Source: Agromyces protaetiae (lineage in GTDB: Bacteria > Actinomycetota > Actinomycetes > Actinomycetales > Microbacteriaceae). From it: a stretch of 64,000 nucleotides of DNA. The translations under genes were made by a program, and so were the position numbers. The notes beneath the pieces are model-generated. The model saw only the letters and a list, made by a program, of their open reading frames with translations, was not told where the DNA came from and did no database searches. This document shows, in pieces, positions 27,301 to 34,428 of the stretch (its first letter is position 1; the number at the start of each line of letters is the position of its first letter). The DNA lies in assembly GCF_004135405.1 (NCBI RefSeq), contig NZ_CP035491.1, positions 1-64,000 of the forward strand, given 5' to 3'.

Positions 27301-28254
27301 GTGACCGCCCCTGTCGCAACGCCCGCCGTCGCGGCGGCGCCGGAGGCTTCGGCCCCGGCGTCCCGCGGCGGCGGTCGCGCCTCCGGGTCCGCGGGCGGTC
27401 CTCGCACCGCCCGCGTGCCCGCGGCGCTCGGCCTCGTGCCGTTCGCCGTCTACGTGCTCGTCTTCCTCGCCCTGCCGACCGTGTTCGCCGTCGGCAGCGG
27501 GTTCTTCGACAAGTCGGGTGCGTTCACGCTCGACAACGTCGCGGCCCTCGGCGACCCCGTCATCCTGCGGACGTTCTGGAACTCGACGTGGCTGTCGCTC
27601 CTGACGGCCGCGGTCGGCGCGATCGTCGGCGCGCTCGTGTGCTGGGCGATGCTCGGCCTCGCCGAGTCGGGGCCGACGCGGCGCATCGTCGACGCGACGG
27701 CGGGGGTCTTCGCGCAGCTCGGCGGCGTCATCCTCGCGTTCATGTTCATCGCGACGATCGGCGTGCAGGGCATCCTGACCCTGTGGGTACAGGACGCGTT
27801 CGGTATCGAGCTCTATGCCGACGGCCCGTGGATCTACGAGGTGCCGGGCCTCATCCTCCCCTACGTCTACTTCCAGGTGCCGCTCATGGTCATCACGTTC
27901 ATGCCCGCCCTCTCGGCGCTGAAGCCGCAGTGGGCCGAGGCGAACCTCACCCTCGGCGGCACGCGCGGCGGGTTCTGGCGCTACGTCGGCGTGCCGGTGC
28001 TGACGCCGTCGTTCCTCGCGAGCTTCCTGCTGCTGTTCGCGAACGCGTTCTCGTCGTATGCGACGGCCGCGGCGCTCGCGAGCCAGGGCGCGCAGATCGT
28101 GCCGCTACAGATCCGCGGGGCGCTCTCGAGCGAGACGGTGCTCGGCCGCGAGAACCTCGCCGGCGCGCTCGCGCTCGGCATGATCGTCGTCGTCGCGCTC
28201 GTCATGTGGGGGTACTCGATCATCCAGCAGCGGGCGGCGAGGTGGCAGCGATGA
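27301..28254 (+). CDS. ABC transporter permease (PotB-like)
   Basis: 317 residues, GTG start two bases after the binding-protein stop. A Gly/Arg-rich N-terminal tail of about 40 residues precedes six spans. The EAA loop near LKPQWAEANLTLGGTRGGFWRYVGVPVL is typical of binding-protein-dependent permeases. Partner of the next permease, whose ATG overlaps its stop (28251-28254). Confidence 0.88.
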   Translation: MTAPVATPAVAAAPEASAPASRGGGRASGSAGGPRTARVPAALGLVPFAVYVLVFLALPTVFAVGSGFFDKSGAFTLDNVAALGDPVILRTFWNSTWLSLLTAAVGAIVGALVCWAMLGLAESGPTRRIVDATAGVFAQLGGVILAFMFIATIGVQGILTLWVQDAFGIELYADGPWIYEVPGLILPYVYFQVPLMVITFMPALSALKPQWAEANLTLGGTRGGFWRYVGVPVLTPSFLASFLLLFANAFSSYATAAALASQGAQIVPLQIRGALSSETVLGRENLAGALALGMIVVVALVMWGYSIIQQRAARWQR

Positions 28255-29084
28255 GCGCGATCCGGATGTCTCGAGCCACCGTGTCTCGAGCTGCCGGCTC
28301 GCTCGCCCCCGGCACGGGCGCCCGCTGGGCGATCGGCATCCTCGTCGGCCTCTTCTTCGTCGTGCCGATCGGGGCGAGCCTCGCGTTCACGTTCCGCGAC
28401 GTCGACGGCGGCTACTCGTTCGCCCACTGGGTCGGGCTCTTCGACCCCGCGAACGCGGCGAAGTACCGCCCGATCTGGACGGGCCTCGGCAACTCGTTCA
28501 TCCTCGCGATCGTGACGGTCGCGATCGTGCTCGTCCTCCTCGCGCCGACGATGATCCTCGTGCACCTGCGCTTCCCGAAGCTCCGCCGAGTGTTCGAGTT
28601 CGTCGTGCTCCTGCCGATATCGATCCCCGCGATCGTGCTCGTCGTCGGCCTCGCGCCCATCTACCAGCAGATCGGGCGTGCGGTCGGCACGGGCGTCTGG
28701 ACCCTTGCGTTCGTCTACGGCATCCTCGTACTGCCGTTCGCGTACCGCGCCATCCAAGCCTCGATCGACGCGACCGACCTCCGCACCCTCTCCGAGGCGG
28801 CGCGCACGCTCGGTGCGAGCTGGCCGTCGATCCTCGTGCGGGTGCTCGCGCCGAACCTGCGGCCGGGGCTGCTCGCGGCATCCCTCATCTCGGTCGCGGT
28901 CGTCTTCGGCGAGTTCACGATCGCCTCGCTCCTGAACCGTCAGAACCTGCAGACGGGCCTCTACCTCGTGAGCAAGCAGGATGCGTACGTGTCGGTCATC
29001 CTCTCGCTCGCGGCGCTCGCGTTCTCGTTCCTCCTCCTTCTCATCATCGGCCGCGCGGGCAGCGCGCCGAGAAAGCAGCGGTGA
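28251..29084 (+). CDS. ABC transporter permease (PotC-like)
   Basis: 277 residues, six spans. EAA loop TLSEAARTLGASWPSILVRVLAPNL. ATGA overlap with the previous gene indicates translational coupling. With the upstream permease it forms the heterodimeric channel of the importer; the ATPase follows after 4 bp. Confidence 0.88.
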   Translation: MSAIRMSRATVSRAAGSLAPGTGARWAIGILVGLFFVVPIGASLAFTFRDVDGGYSFAHWVGLFDPANAAKYRPIWTGLGNSFILAIVTVAIVLVLLAPTMILVHLRFPKLRRVFEFVVLLPISIPAIVLVVGLAPIYQQIGRAVGTGVWTLAFVYGILVLPFAYRAIQASIDATDLRTLSEAARTLGASWPSILVRVLAPNLRPGLLAASLISVAVVFGEFTIASLLNRQNLQTGLYLVSKQDAYVSVILSLAALAFSFLLLLIIGRAGSAPRKQR

Positions 29085-29088
29085 CCCC

Positions 29089-30179
29089 ATGTCGATCTCG
29101 ATCGAAACCGCCGACAACTCGATCCTCGCCGCGCGCGGCGAGGGTTCGGCCGTCGCCTTCGAAGGCGTCGTCAAGGACTACGGCCAGAACCGGGTGCTCC
29201 ACGGCCTCGACCTCTCGATCGAGCCGGGCGAGTTCGTCTCGCTCCTCGGCCCGTCGGGCTGCGGCAAGACGACGGCGCTGCGCGTGCTGGCCGGCCTCGA
29301 GCAGGCGAACGACGGCTTCGTGCGCATCGGCGGCACGGATGTCTCGGACGTGCCGACGAACAAGCGCGACCTCGGCATGGTGTTCCAGTCGTACTCGCTG
29401 TTCCCGCACCTCGACGTCGCCGGCAACACGGCGTTCGGGCTGCGCATGCGGAAAGTGGCGAAGGCCGAGGCATCCGACCGCGTGCGCGACGCGCTCGCCC
29501 TCGTGGGGCTCGACGGCTTCGCCGAACGCTACCCCCACCAGCTCTCGGGCGGGCAGCAGCAGCGCGTCGCGCTCGCGCGCGCCCTCGTGACCGAGCCGCG
29601 CGTGCTGCTTCTCGACGAGCCGCTGTCGGCGCTCGATGCGAAGGTGCGCGTGTCGCTCCGCGACGAGATCCGGCGCATCCAGTTGCGACTCGGCATCACG
29701 ACCGTGTTCGTGACGCACGACCAGGAGGAGGCGCTCGCGGTGAGCGACCGCATCGCCGTCATGAACGCGGGCCGCATCGAGCAGTTCGGCACGCCCGAGG
29801 CCCTCTACCGGCAGCCCGCGACGCCGTACGTCGCGGCGTTCGTCGGCCTCTCGAGCGCGCTTCGCGGCGTCGCCGCCGACGGCGAGGCGAACGTGCTCGG
29901 CGTCGACCTGCCGCTGCTCTCCCCGTCGCCGACGGGCGCGTACTCGACGGACCCGTCGAGGTCTACGTGCGCCCCGAGCACGTGCACCTCGGCGGGCCGA
30001 TCGCCGCGATCGTGCAGGAGTCGACCTTCCTCGGCTCGATCCGCCGCACGCTCCTCCGCACCGATTCGGGCGAACTCCTGCGGATGCAGCACGCCGCGAG
30101 CGAGCGTCTCGCCTTCGGCGAGCGCGTGCAGGTCGACATCGAGGCACAGCCGGTCGCGGCGCGGGCGATCACCGACTGA
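29089..30179 (+). CDS. ABC transporter ATP-binding protein with TOBE domain (PotA-like), frame broken once
   Basis: About 363 residues when repaired. Walker [13 protein letters not shown]-loop [10 protein letters not shown], signature LSGGQQQR, Walker [13 protein letters not shown] and H-loop [10 protein letters not shown] are intact. The C-terminal TOBE part ([14 protein letters not shown] onward) is in a different frame: a -1 shift occurs about 29936-29941, within GGGCGC. A single inserted base gives a continuous protein ending at 30179. A sequence error is likely since the ATPase and TOBE parts are both conserved. Confidence 0.85.
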
Positions 30180-30190
30180 TCGAGCGCGGC

Positions 30191-30430
30191 TTACGGCAGC
30201 AGGTCGAGCATCTGGGGCCGCGCCTTCATGGCGTGGATGACGAGTTCGTTCCCGCTGTCGAAGGTGAGCACGACCGTCTCCAAGAGTCGCCCTTGCGTGT
30301 CGAATCCGAGCCGCAACTGACGCGCCGGAGAATCGTCGTCGAGGTCTTCGATCCAGAGCGGCCACGACGCAGCCTGGATCGCCTCCTCGTCGGAGATGCC
30401 ATGCTTCCGTGCCGACGAATGAACCTTCAC
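30191..30430 (-). CDS. BrnT-like toxin of a type II toxin-antitoxin pair
   Basis: 79 residues, GTG start. RKHGISDEEAIQAA near the N-terminus and GRLLETVVLTFDSGNELVIHAMKAR near the C-terminus follow the layout of the BrnT ribonuclease-toxin group (KHGVxFEEA ... RIISARKA). The start overlaps the antitoxin stop by 4 bp (30427-30430). The gene order, antitoxin first, is the reverse of classical brnTA. Toxicity is inferred only from family and context. Confidence 0.7.
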   Translation of the reverse strand: MKVHSSARKHGISDEEAIQAASWPLWIEDLDDDSPARQLRLGFDTQGRLLETVVLTFDSGNELVIHAMKARPQMLDLLP

Positions 30431-30690
30431 GCGGCGTACGCAGCCAGCGCGTCACGGATCAGCTCCGAGCGGCTCTTGTGCTCCCGATGCGCCAGCGCAT
30501 CCAGCGTCGCCAGCTCTTCAGTCGTGAGTCGCAACGCGACCACCTGCGACGGGTCGGCACCGCGACCGGGGCGGCCACGCCCCCGCTTCTTCAATGCGGC
30601 GACGTCGTAGCCGGCTTCGGCCTCCGCCGCCCACGCGGCGATCTGTTCTTCGGTGACCGGGGAACCGTTGATCGTCTCGCGCTCGCTCAT
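30427..30690 (-). CDS. Ribbon-helix-helix antitoxin (CopG/BrnA-like)
   Basis: 87 residues. The C-terminal segment VVALRLTTEELATLDALAHREHKSRSELIRDALAAY is a classical ribbon-helix-helix DNA-binding domain, here split for reading: strand VVALRL, helix TEELATLDALAHRE, helix SRSELIRDALAAY. The N-terminus (ERETINGSPVTEEQIAAWAAEAEAGYD) likely binds the toxin. Start 30690 was preferred over 30696 because TACGAT ends 6 nt before it. The palindrome ATTACGTAAT (30702-30711) at the promoter is the likely autoregulatory site. Confidence 0.8.
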   Translation of the reverse strand: MSERETINGSPVTEEQIAAWAAEAEAGYDVAALKKRGRGRPGRGADPSQVVALRLTTEELATLDALAHREHKSRSELIRDALAAYAA

Positions 30691-30701
30691 CTGCATATCG
30701 T

Positions 30702-30711
30702 ATTACGTAAT
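30702..30711. promoter_or_regulatory. ATTACGTAAT palindrome, candidate antitoxin operator
   Basis: Perfect 10-bp palindrome that touches the -10 TACGAT of the antitoxin gene. It fits autoregulation by a ribbon-helix-helix dimer, which is known for the family; binding here is inference. Confidence 0.5.
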
Positions 30712-30788
30712 CCTGGCCGCAACAACCTCGAAGCATGGCGCCCCGACCACGAGACGCCAGAGCTTCAGTCGTTTCAGAAGGGTCGTGT

Positions 30789-31280
30789 TCACGACTGGTC
30801 GCTCGTGGAGACTGGCGGCGCATCGGCAGACACCGCGTCGAGGCGATGAGCAAGCTGAGGAACGACGCGGTCGGCGACCCGTCGGCTCATTGCCGTTGCG
30901 GGGAACTCCCAGTCTTTGTCGTCGACGTTCAACACGAGCATCCGCACATGGCGCGCCATCACATCGCGGACCGACCATCTGTTGATGTACCCCGAATAGC
31001 GCCAATTCGGGACTTCGTCGATCCGGGCTCGCGGAAACCGGTAGGTGCGGAACCATGAGGTGATGAGCAAACCGTCGTCGTCGATGCGGACTCCGATCAT
31101 GAGCGCGCGCACGAACAACGCCAGCGCGGGCAAGTTCACGAGCACGATCTCGAGCCAGGGCTTTCCCGTCGTCACTCCTCCCAGCGTGAACGCCGCCACC
31201 CAGATCGCAGCGACGACGACCCCGATCACCCGAGACACGCGGCCGATCCCCACTAGGGAGAGTTCGTCGGATCGATCCAC
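30789..31280 (-). CDS. Membrane protein with bacterial PH-like domain
   Basis: 163 residues, GTG start. Two membrane spans (VIGVVVAAIWVAAFTLGG and IVLVNLPALALFVRALM) are followed by a soluble part beginning GVRIDDDGLLITSWFRTYRFPRARI, the usual pattern of small actinobacterial PH-domain membrane proteins. Function unknown. Lower GC in the 3' third than in neighbours. The start is uncertain because no ribosome binding site or well-placed -10 is obvious. Confidence 0.7.
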   Translation of the reverse strand: MDRSDELSLVGIGRVSRVIGVVVAAIWVAAFTLGGVTTGKPWLEIVLVNLPALALFVRALMIGVRIDDDGLLITSWFRTYRFPRARIDEVPNWRYSGYINRWSVRDVMARHVRMLVLNVDDKDWEFPATAMSRRVADRVVPQLAHRLDAVSADAPPVSTSDQS

Positions 31281-31325
31281 GTATCACATCATGCCGTGAC
31301 GGCGACGGTCGCGCGGAGTGCCCGT

Positions 31326-31556
31326 CTACTCGGACGAAGATCGGGCGCGCCGCGGCGCGGGCGGCGGCGGCACCTCTTTCGCCGCGACGATGTCGGCGAC
31401 GGCGATGCGTTCGACGCCGCGCTTGCCGTCGACGACGACGGTCGTGTCATCCGCACTCAGCAGCTCGCCGAGCGCGTCGGTCGCCTGCCCCGTCGGGAGC
31501 AGGTATCGCACGACGACGCGGCGGCCGGGTTCAGGAAGGTTGACGAGCCCGCTCAC
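31326..31556 (-). CDS. Stand-alone SH3-like domain protein (like the N-terminus of Rv0428c-type acetyltransferases)
   Basis: 76 residues, GTG start overlapping the stop of the upstream SDR gene by 4 bp. The core PGRRVVVRYLLP, ALGELLSADDTTVVVDG and RIAVADIVAAKEVPPPP matches the SH3-like domain that precedes the GNAT domain in Rv0428c-like proteins. The GNAT part is absent, so this is either a free-standing regulator domain or a remnant. It is translationally coupled to the SDR. Confidence 0.7.
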   Translation of the reverse strand: MSGLVNLPEPGRRVVVRYLLPTGQATDALGELLSADDTTVVVDGKRGVERIAVADIVAAKEVPPPPAPRRARSSSE

Positions 31557-33031
31557 CACTGCCCCGGCGAGTAGTCCTTGAGGAACACGCCGAAGAGGTC
31601 TTCGCCCGCTTCGCCGCGCACGATGGGGTCGTAGACGCGCGCGGCGCCGTCGACGAGGTCGAGCGGGGCGTGGAAGCCCTCCTCGGCGAGCCGCACCTTC
31701 GTGGGGTGCGGGCGCTCGTCGGTGATCCACCCCGTGTCGACGCTCGTCATGAGGATGCCGTCGGTCTCGAACATCTCTCGCGCGCTCGTGCGCGTGAGCA
31801 TGTTGACGGCGGCCTTCGCCATGTTGGTGTGCGGATGTCCGGGGCCCTTGTAGCCGCGGTTGAAGACGCCTTCCATGGCGCTCACGTTGACGACGTAGGT
31901 GCGGCGGGCCTCGCTCGCCGCGAGCGACGGGCGAAGCCGGGAGACGAGGATGAACGGCGCGGTCGTGTTCGCGAGCTGCACCTCGAGCATCTCGAGCGGG
32001 TCGACCTCGCCGACGGCCTGCACCCACGAGTTCGTGTGGTCGAGGTCGGGGATGAGCCCGCCCGCGTCGATCGCGGTGCCTGCGGCGAGGCGTTCGAGCG
32101 AGCTCGAGCCCGCCGTCATGGCGTGCTCCGTCAAGAGGTTCGCCTGTTCGGTCAGTTCCTCGGCGCGCGCCGCGGCAGCGGCGAGGATCGGATGCGCCGA
32201 CACCGACCGTTCGAGGGCCTGCGGGTGGCGGTCGTTCGTGTGGCCGAACGTCACGAGTTCGGGCAGCGGCCCGTCGGGGAGCGGCGCGAGCTCGGCGTCG
32301 ACGAGCGGCTGGTACGCGCCCGGCGAGCGGCGCACGGTCTGCGTCGCGTTGTTGATGAGGATGTCGAGGGTGCCGGCCGCCGCGACGTCTTCGGCCAAGC
32401 CGATGACCTGGGCAGGGTCGCGCAGGTCGATGCCGACGACCTTGAGCCGGTGCAGCCACTCGGACGCATCGGGAAGGCTCGAGAACCGGCGCACCGCGTC
32501 GCGCGGGAACCGCGTCGTGATCGTCGTGTGCGCGCCGTCGCGCAGGAGCCGCAGGGCGATGTGCATGCCGATCTTCGCGCGCCCGCCCGTGAGGAGGGCG
32601 CGCTTGCCCGTGAGGTCGGTGCGCGCGTTGCGCTTGGCGTGGCTCATCGCCGCGCACGTCGGGCAGAGCTGGTGGTAGAACGCGTCGACGACGGTGTAGC
32701 GCTGCTTGCAGATGTAGCAGGCGCGCGCCTTGATGAGGGTGCCCGCGGTCGGCGCGGTCGTCGTGCCCGAGATCTGGATGCCTCGGGTCTCGTCGTCGAT
32801 CCGATCGGGCGCGCCGGTCGCGGTCGCCGCCGTCACGGCCTCGTCGGCCGCGGCGACGGCGGCACGGATCTGCCGGCGCCGCTCGTTCTTCACGGCCTTG
32901 AACATCTTCGCCGTCGCGTGGCGCACGGCGATGAAGTCGGGGTGCTCTTCGTCCATGCCGGCCATGCTCTTGAGGACGCGGAGCGTCGTCGCGAGGTCGT
33001 CTGGGTGGATCGCTTCGGATGTCTCGGGCAC
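31553..33031 (-). CDS. SDR family oxidoreductase with N-terminal zinc-finger-like domain
   Basis: 492 residues, unusually long for an SDR. Residues 1-150 hold a helical part (VRHATAKMFKAVKNERRRQIRAA) and two CxxC pairs, CYICKQ and CPTCAAM, which probably bind zinc. The SDR domain follows: GGRAKIGMHIALRLL, DILINNATQT, NVSAMEG and NMAKAAVNMLTRTS. The usual YxxxK has Lys but Thr in place of Tyr, as in a plant-like SDR subgroup, so chemistry is uncertain. GTG 33031 with TAAGAT 5 nt upstream. Co-transcribed with the SH3-like protein. Confidence 0.8.
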   Translation of the reverse strand: MPETSEAIHPDDLATTLRVLKSMAGMDEEHPDFIAVRHATAKMFKAVKNERRRQIRAAVAAADEAVTAATATGAPDRIDDETRGIQISGTTTAPTAGTLIKARACYICKQRYTVVDAFYHQLCPTCAAMSHAKRNARTDLTGKRALLTGGRAKIGMHIALRLLRDGAHTTITTRFPRDAVRRFSSLPDASEWLHRLKVVGIDLRDPAQVIGLAEDVAAAGTLDILINNATQTVRRSPGAYQPLVDAELAPLPDGPLPELVTFGHTNDRHPQALERSVSAHPILAAAAARAEELTEQANLLTEHAMTAGSSSLERLAAGTAIDAGGLIPDLDHTNSWVQAVGEVDPLEMLEVQLANTTAPFILVSRLRPSLAASEARRTYVVNVSAMEGVFNRGYKGPGHPHTNMAKAAVNMLTRTSAREMFETDGILMTSVDTGWITDERPHPTKVRLAEEGFHAPLDLVDGAARVYDPIVRGEAGEDLFGVFLKDYSPGQW

Positions 33032-33079
33032 ACGGAATCTTACGACGGGCGGTTGAGCGGAACCTGCTAGCGTGCGACC

Positions 33080-33910
33080 GTGACCCCCGAGCCCGCACCC
33101 CGAGTCATCCGCGTCTCCGCTGCCGTGATCGTCGACGGCGACCGCCTGCTCCTCGTGCGCAAGCAGGGAACGACGGCGTTCATGCAGCCGGGCGGCAAGC
33201 CCGAGCCGGGCGAGAACGGCGCCGAGACGCTGAGCCGCGAACTCGAGGAGGAGCTCGGCGTGCGCGTTCCGGCGGCGGAGCTGCGCCCCCTCGGCGAGTT
33301 CACCGCGGACGCGGCCAACGAGCCCGGGTTCCTCGTCGTCGCCGACTGCTTCGAGGCCGACCTCCACGGGCAGGAGCCGGTCGCGACCGCCGAGATCGAA
33401 GAACTCAGGTGGGTCTCACGGATCGAAGCCGAGGCCGACGACCTCGAGATCGCGCCGCTCGCGCGGACGTACTTCTTCCCGGATGCGTCGACGATCACGC
33501 CTGCCGACCCGTACCGACTCGAGCACGCGACCCCTGACCCCGAGACCTACATGGCGCTGCGAGCTGCTGCGGGCATGCACCCCCGGTCGCTCGAAGGCGC
33601 CCGGGTCGGCCTGCCGAACACCTGGCACGGCGCGGTCGTGCGGCACGCCGACGAGATCGTCGGCATGGGCCGGGTGGTGGGCGACGGCGGATGCTTCTTC
33701 CAGATCGTCGACATCTGCGTGCACCCCGAACACCAAGGCAGGGGCCTCGGGAAGCGCATCATGGCCGACCTCGTCGCGGCGATCCGCGAGCGCACCCCGC
33801 CGGGCAGCTATGTGTCGCTCATCGCCGACGGCGAGGCGCACCGCCTCTACGAGCAGTTCGGGTTCGCGCCGACGGCGCCCGCGTCGATCGGCATGTACTG
33901 GCGGCCGTAG
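33080..33910 (+). CDS. Nudix-GNAT fusion protein
   Basis: 276 residues. Residues 10-140 are a Nudix domain with a complete box (GGKPEPGENGAETLSR then ELEEELGV). Residues about 150-276 are a full GNAT domain with VDICVHPEHQGRGLGKRIM and YEQFGFAPT. No frame change or internal stop separates them. In most genomes these are separate genes, so the fusion suggests a shared substrate or pathway, possibly clearing a nucleotide-linked compound. GTG start with TAGCGT ending 6 nt upstream. Confidence 0.85.
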   Translation: MTPEPAPRVIRVSAAVIVDGDRLLLVRKQGTTAFMQPGGKPEPGENGAETLSRELEEELGVRVPAAELRPLGEFTADAANEPGFLVVADCFEADLHGQEPVATAEIEELRWVSRIEAEADDLEIAPLARTYFFPDASTITPADPYRLEHATPDPETYMALRAAAGMHPRSLEGARVGLPNTWHGAVVRHADEIVGMGRVVGDGGCFFQIVDICVHPEHQGRGLGKRIMADLVAAIRERTPPGSYVSLIADGEAHRLYEQFGFAPTAPASIGMYWRP

Positions 33911-33916
33911 CTCGCC

Positions 33917-34354
33917 TCACCCCTCCATCGTCACGCGCGTCCCGTCGGAGAGCACGTCGCTCATGAGCCCGAACGGGTTGCCGTCGGGGTCGGCGAGGTA
34001 GGCGCCGCGCCCGATGCCCGCCATGTCCTCGGGCGGGAGGATGCCCGTCGCACCGAGTTCGATCGCTTTGGCGTAGAGCCCGTCGGTCGTCTCGCCTTCG
34101 CCGACACCGACCACGACGTTCGCGCCGTTGACCCCCGCACCCGGCTCGGGCGCGGGCCCTTCGCGGCGCATGATGCCCCCGTTGATGCCGTGCCCGGGCC
34201 CCGCCATCGAGATGGCGCCGTCGCCCGTGTCGATGAGCCAGTACTCCATCTCGCCCCAGCGGGTGAACGTCCAGCCGAACAGGTCGCCGTAGAACTGCAC
34301 GAGCCGTTCGGGATCGCTCGCCGGGATTTCGAAGTGCACGACGAGATTGGCCAT
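33917..34354 (-). CDS. VOC (glyoxalase/bleomycin resistance) family protein
   Basis: 145 residues with the two beta-alpha-beta-beta-beta modules of VOC proteins: VVHFEIPASDPERLVQFYGDLFGW and the C-terminal GAYLADPDGNPFGLM. Likely metal ligands His7 and a Glu/Tyr near the end are present. The specific reaction is unknown; many such proteins are annotated as predicted lactoylglutathione lyase-like. A GGGGGAG ribosome binding site precedes ATG 34354. Confidence 0.87.
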   Translation of the reverse strand: MANLVVHFEIPASDPERLVQFYGDLFGWTFTRWGEMEYWLIDTGDGAISMAGPGHGINGGIMRREGPAPEPGAGVNGANVVVGVGEGETTDGLYAKAIELGATGILPPEDMAGIGRGAYLADPDGNPFGLMSDVLSDGTRVTMEG

Positions 34355-34428
34355 GATGTCTCCCCCCTCAAGACTGATCGCGCGGCCACGGTAACCCGGG
34401 CGACCGAGGCCCGCAAGGGGGCTGCGAG

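Noticed and set aside
31553-33367. Extension of the SDR to 33367 on the minus strand
   Set aside because: The extra part is antisense to the Nudix domain of the fusion gene; GTG 33031 has a -10 close upstream.
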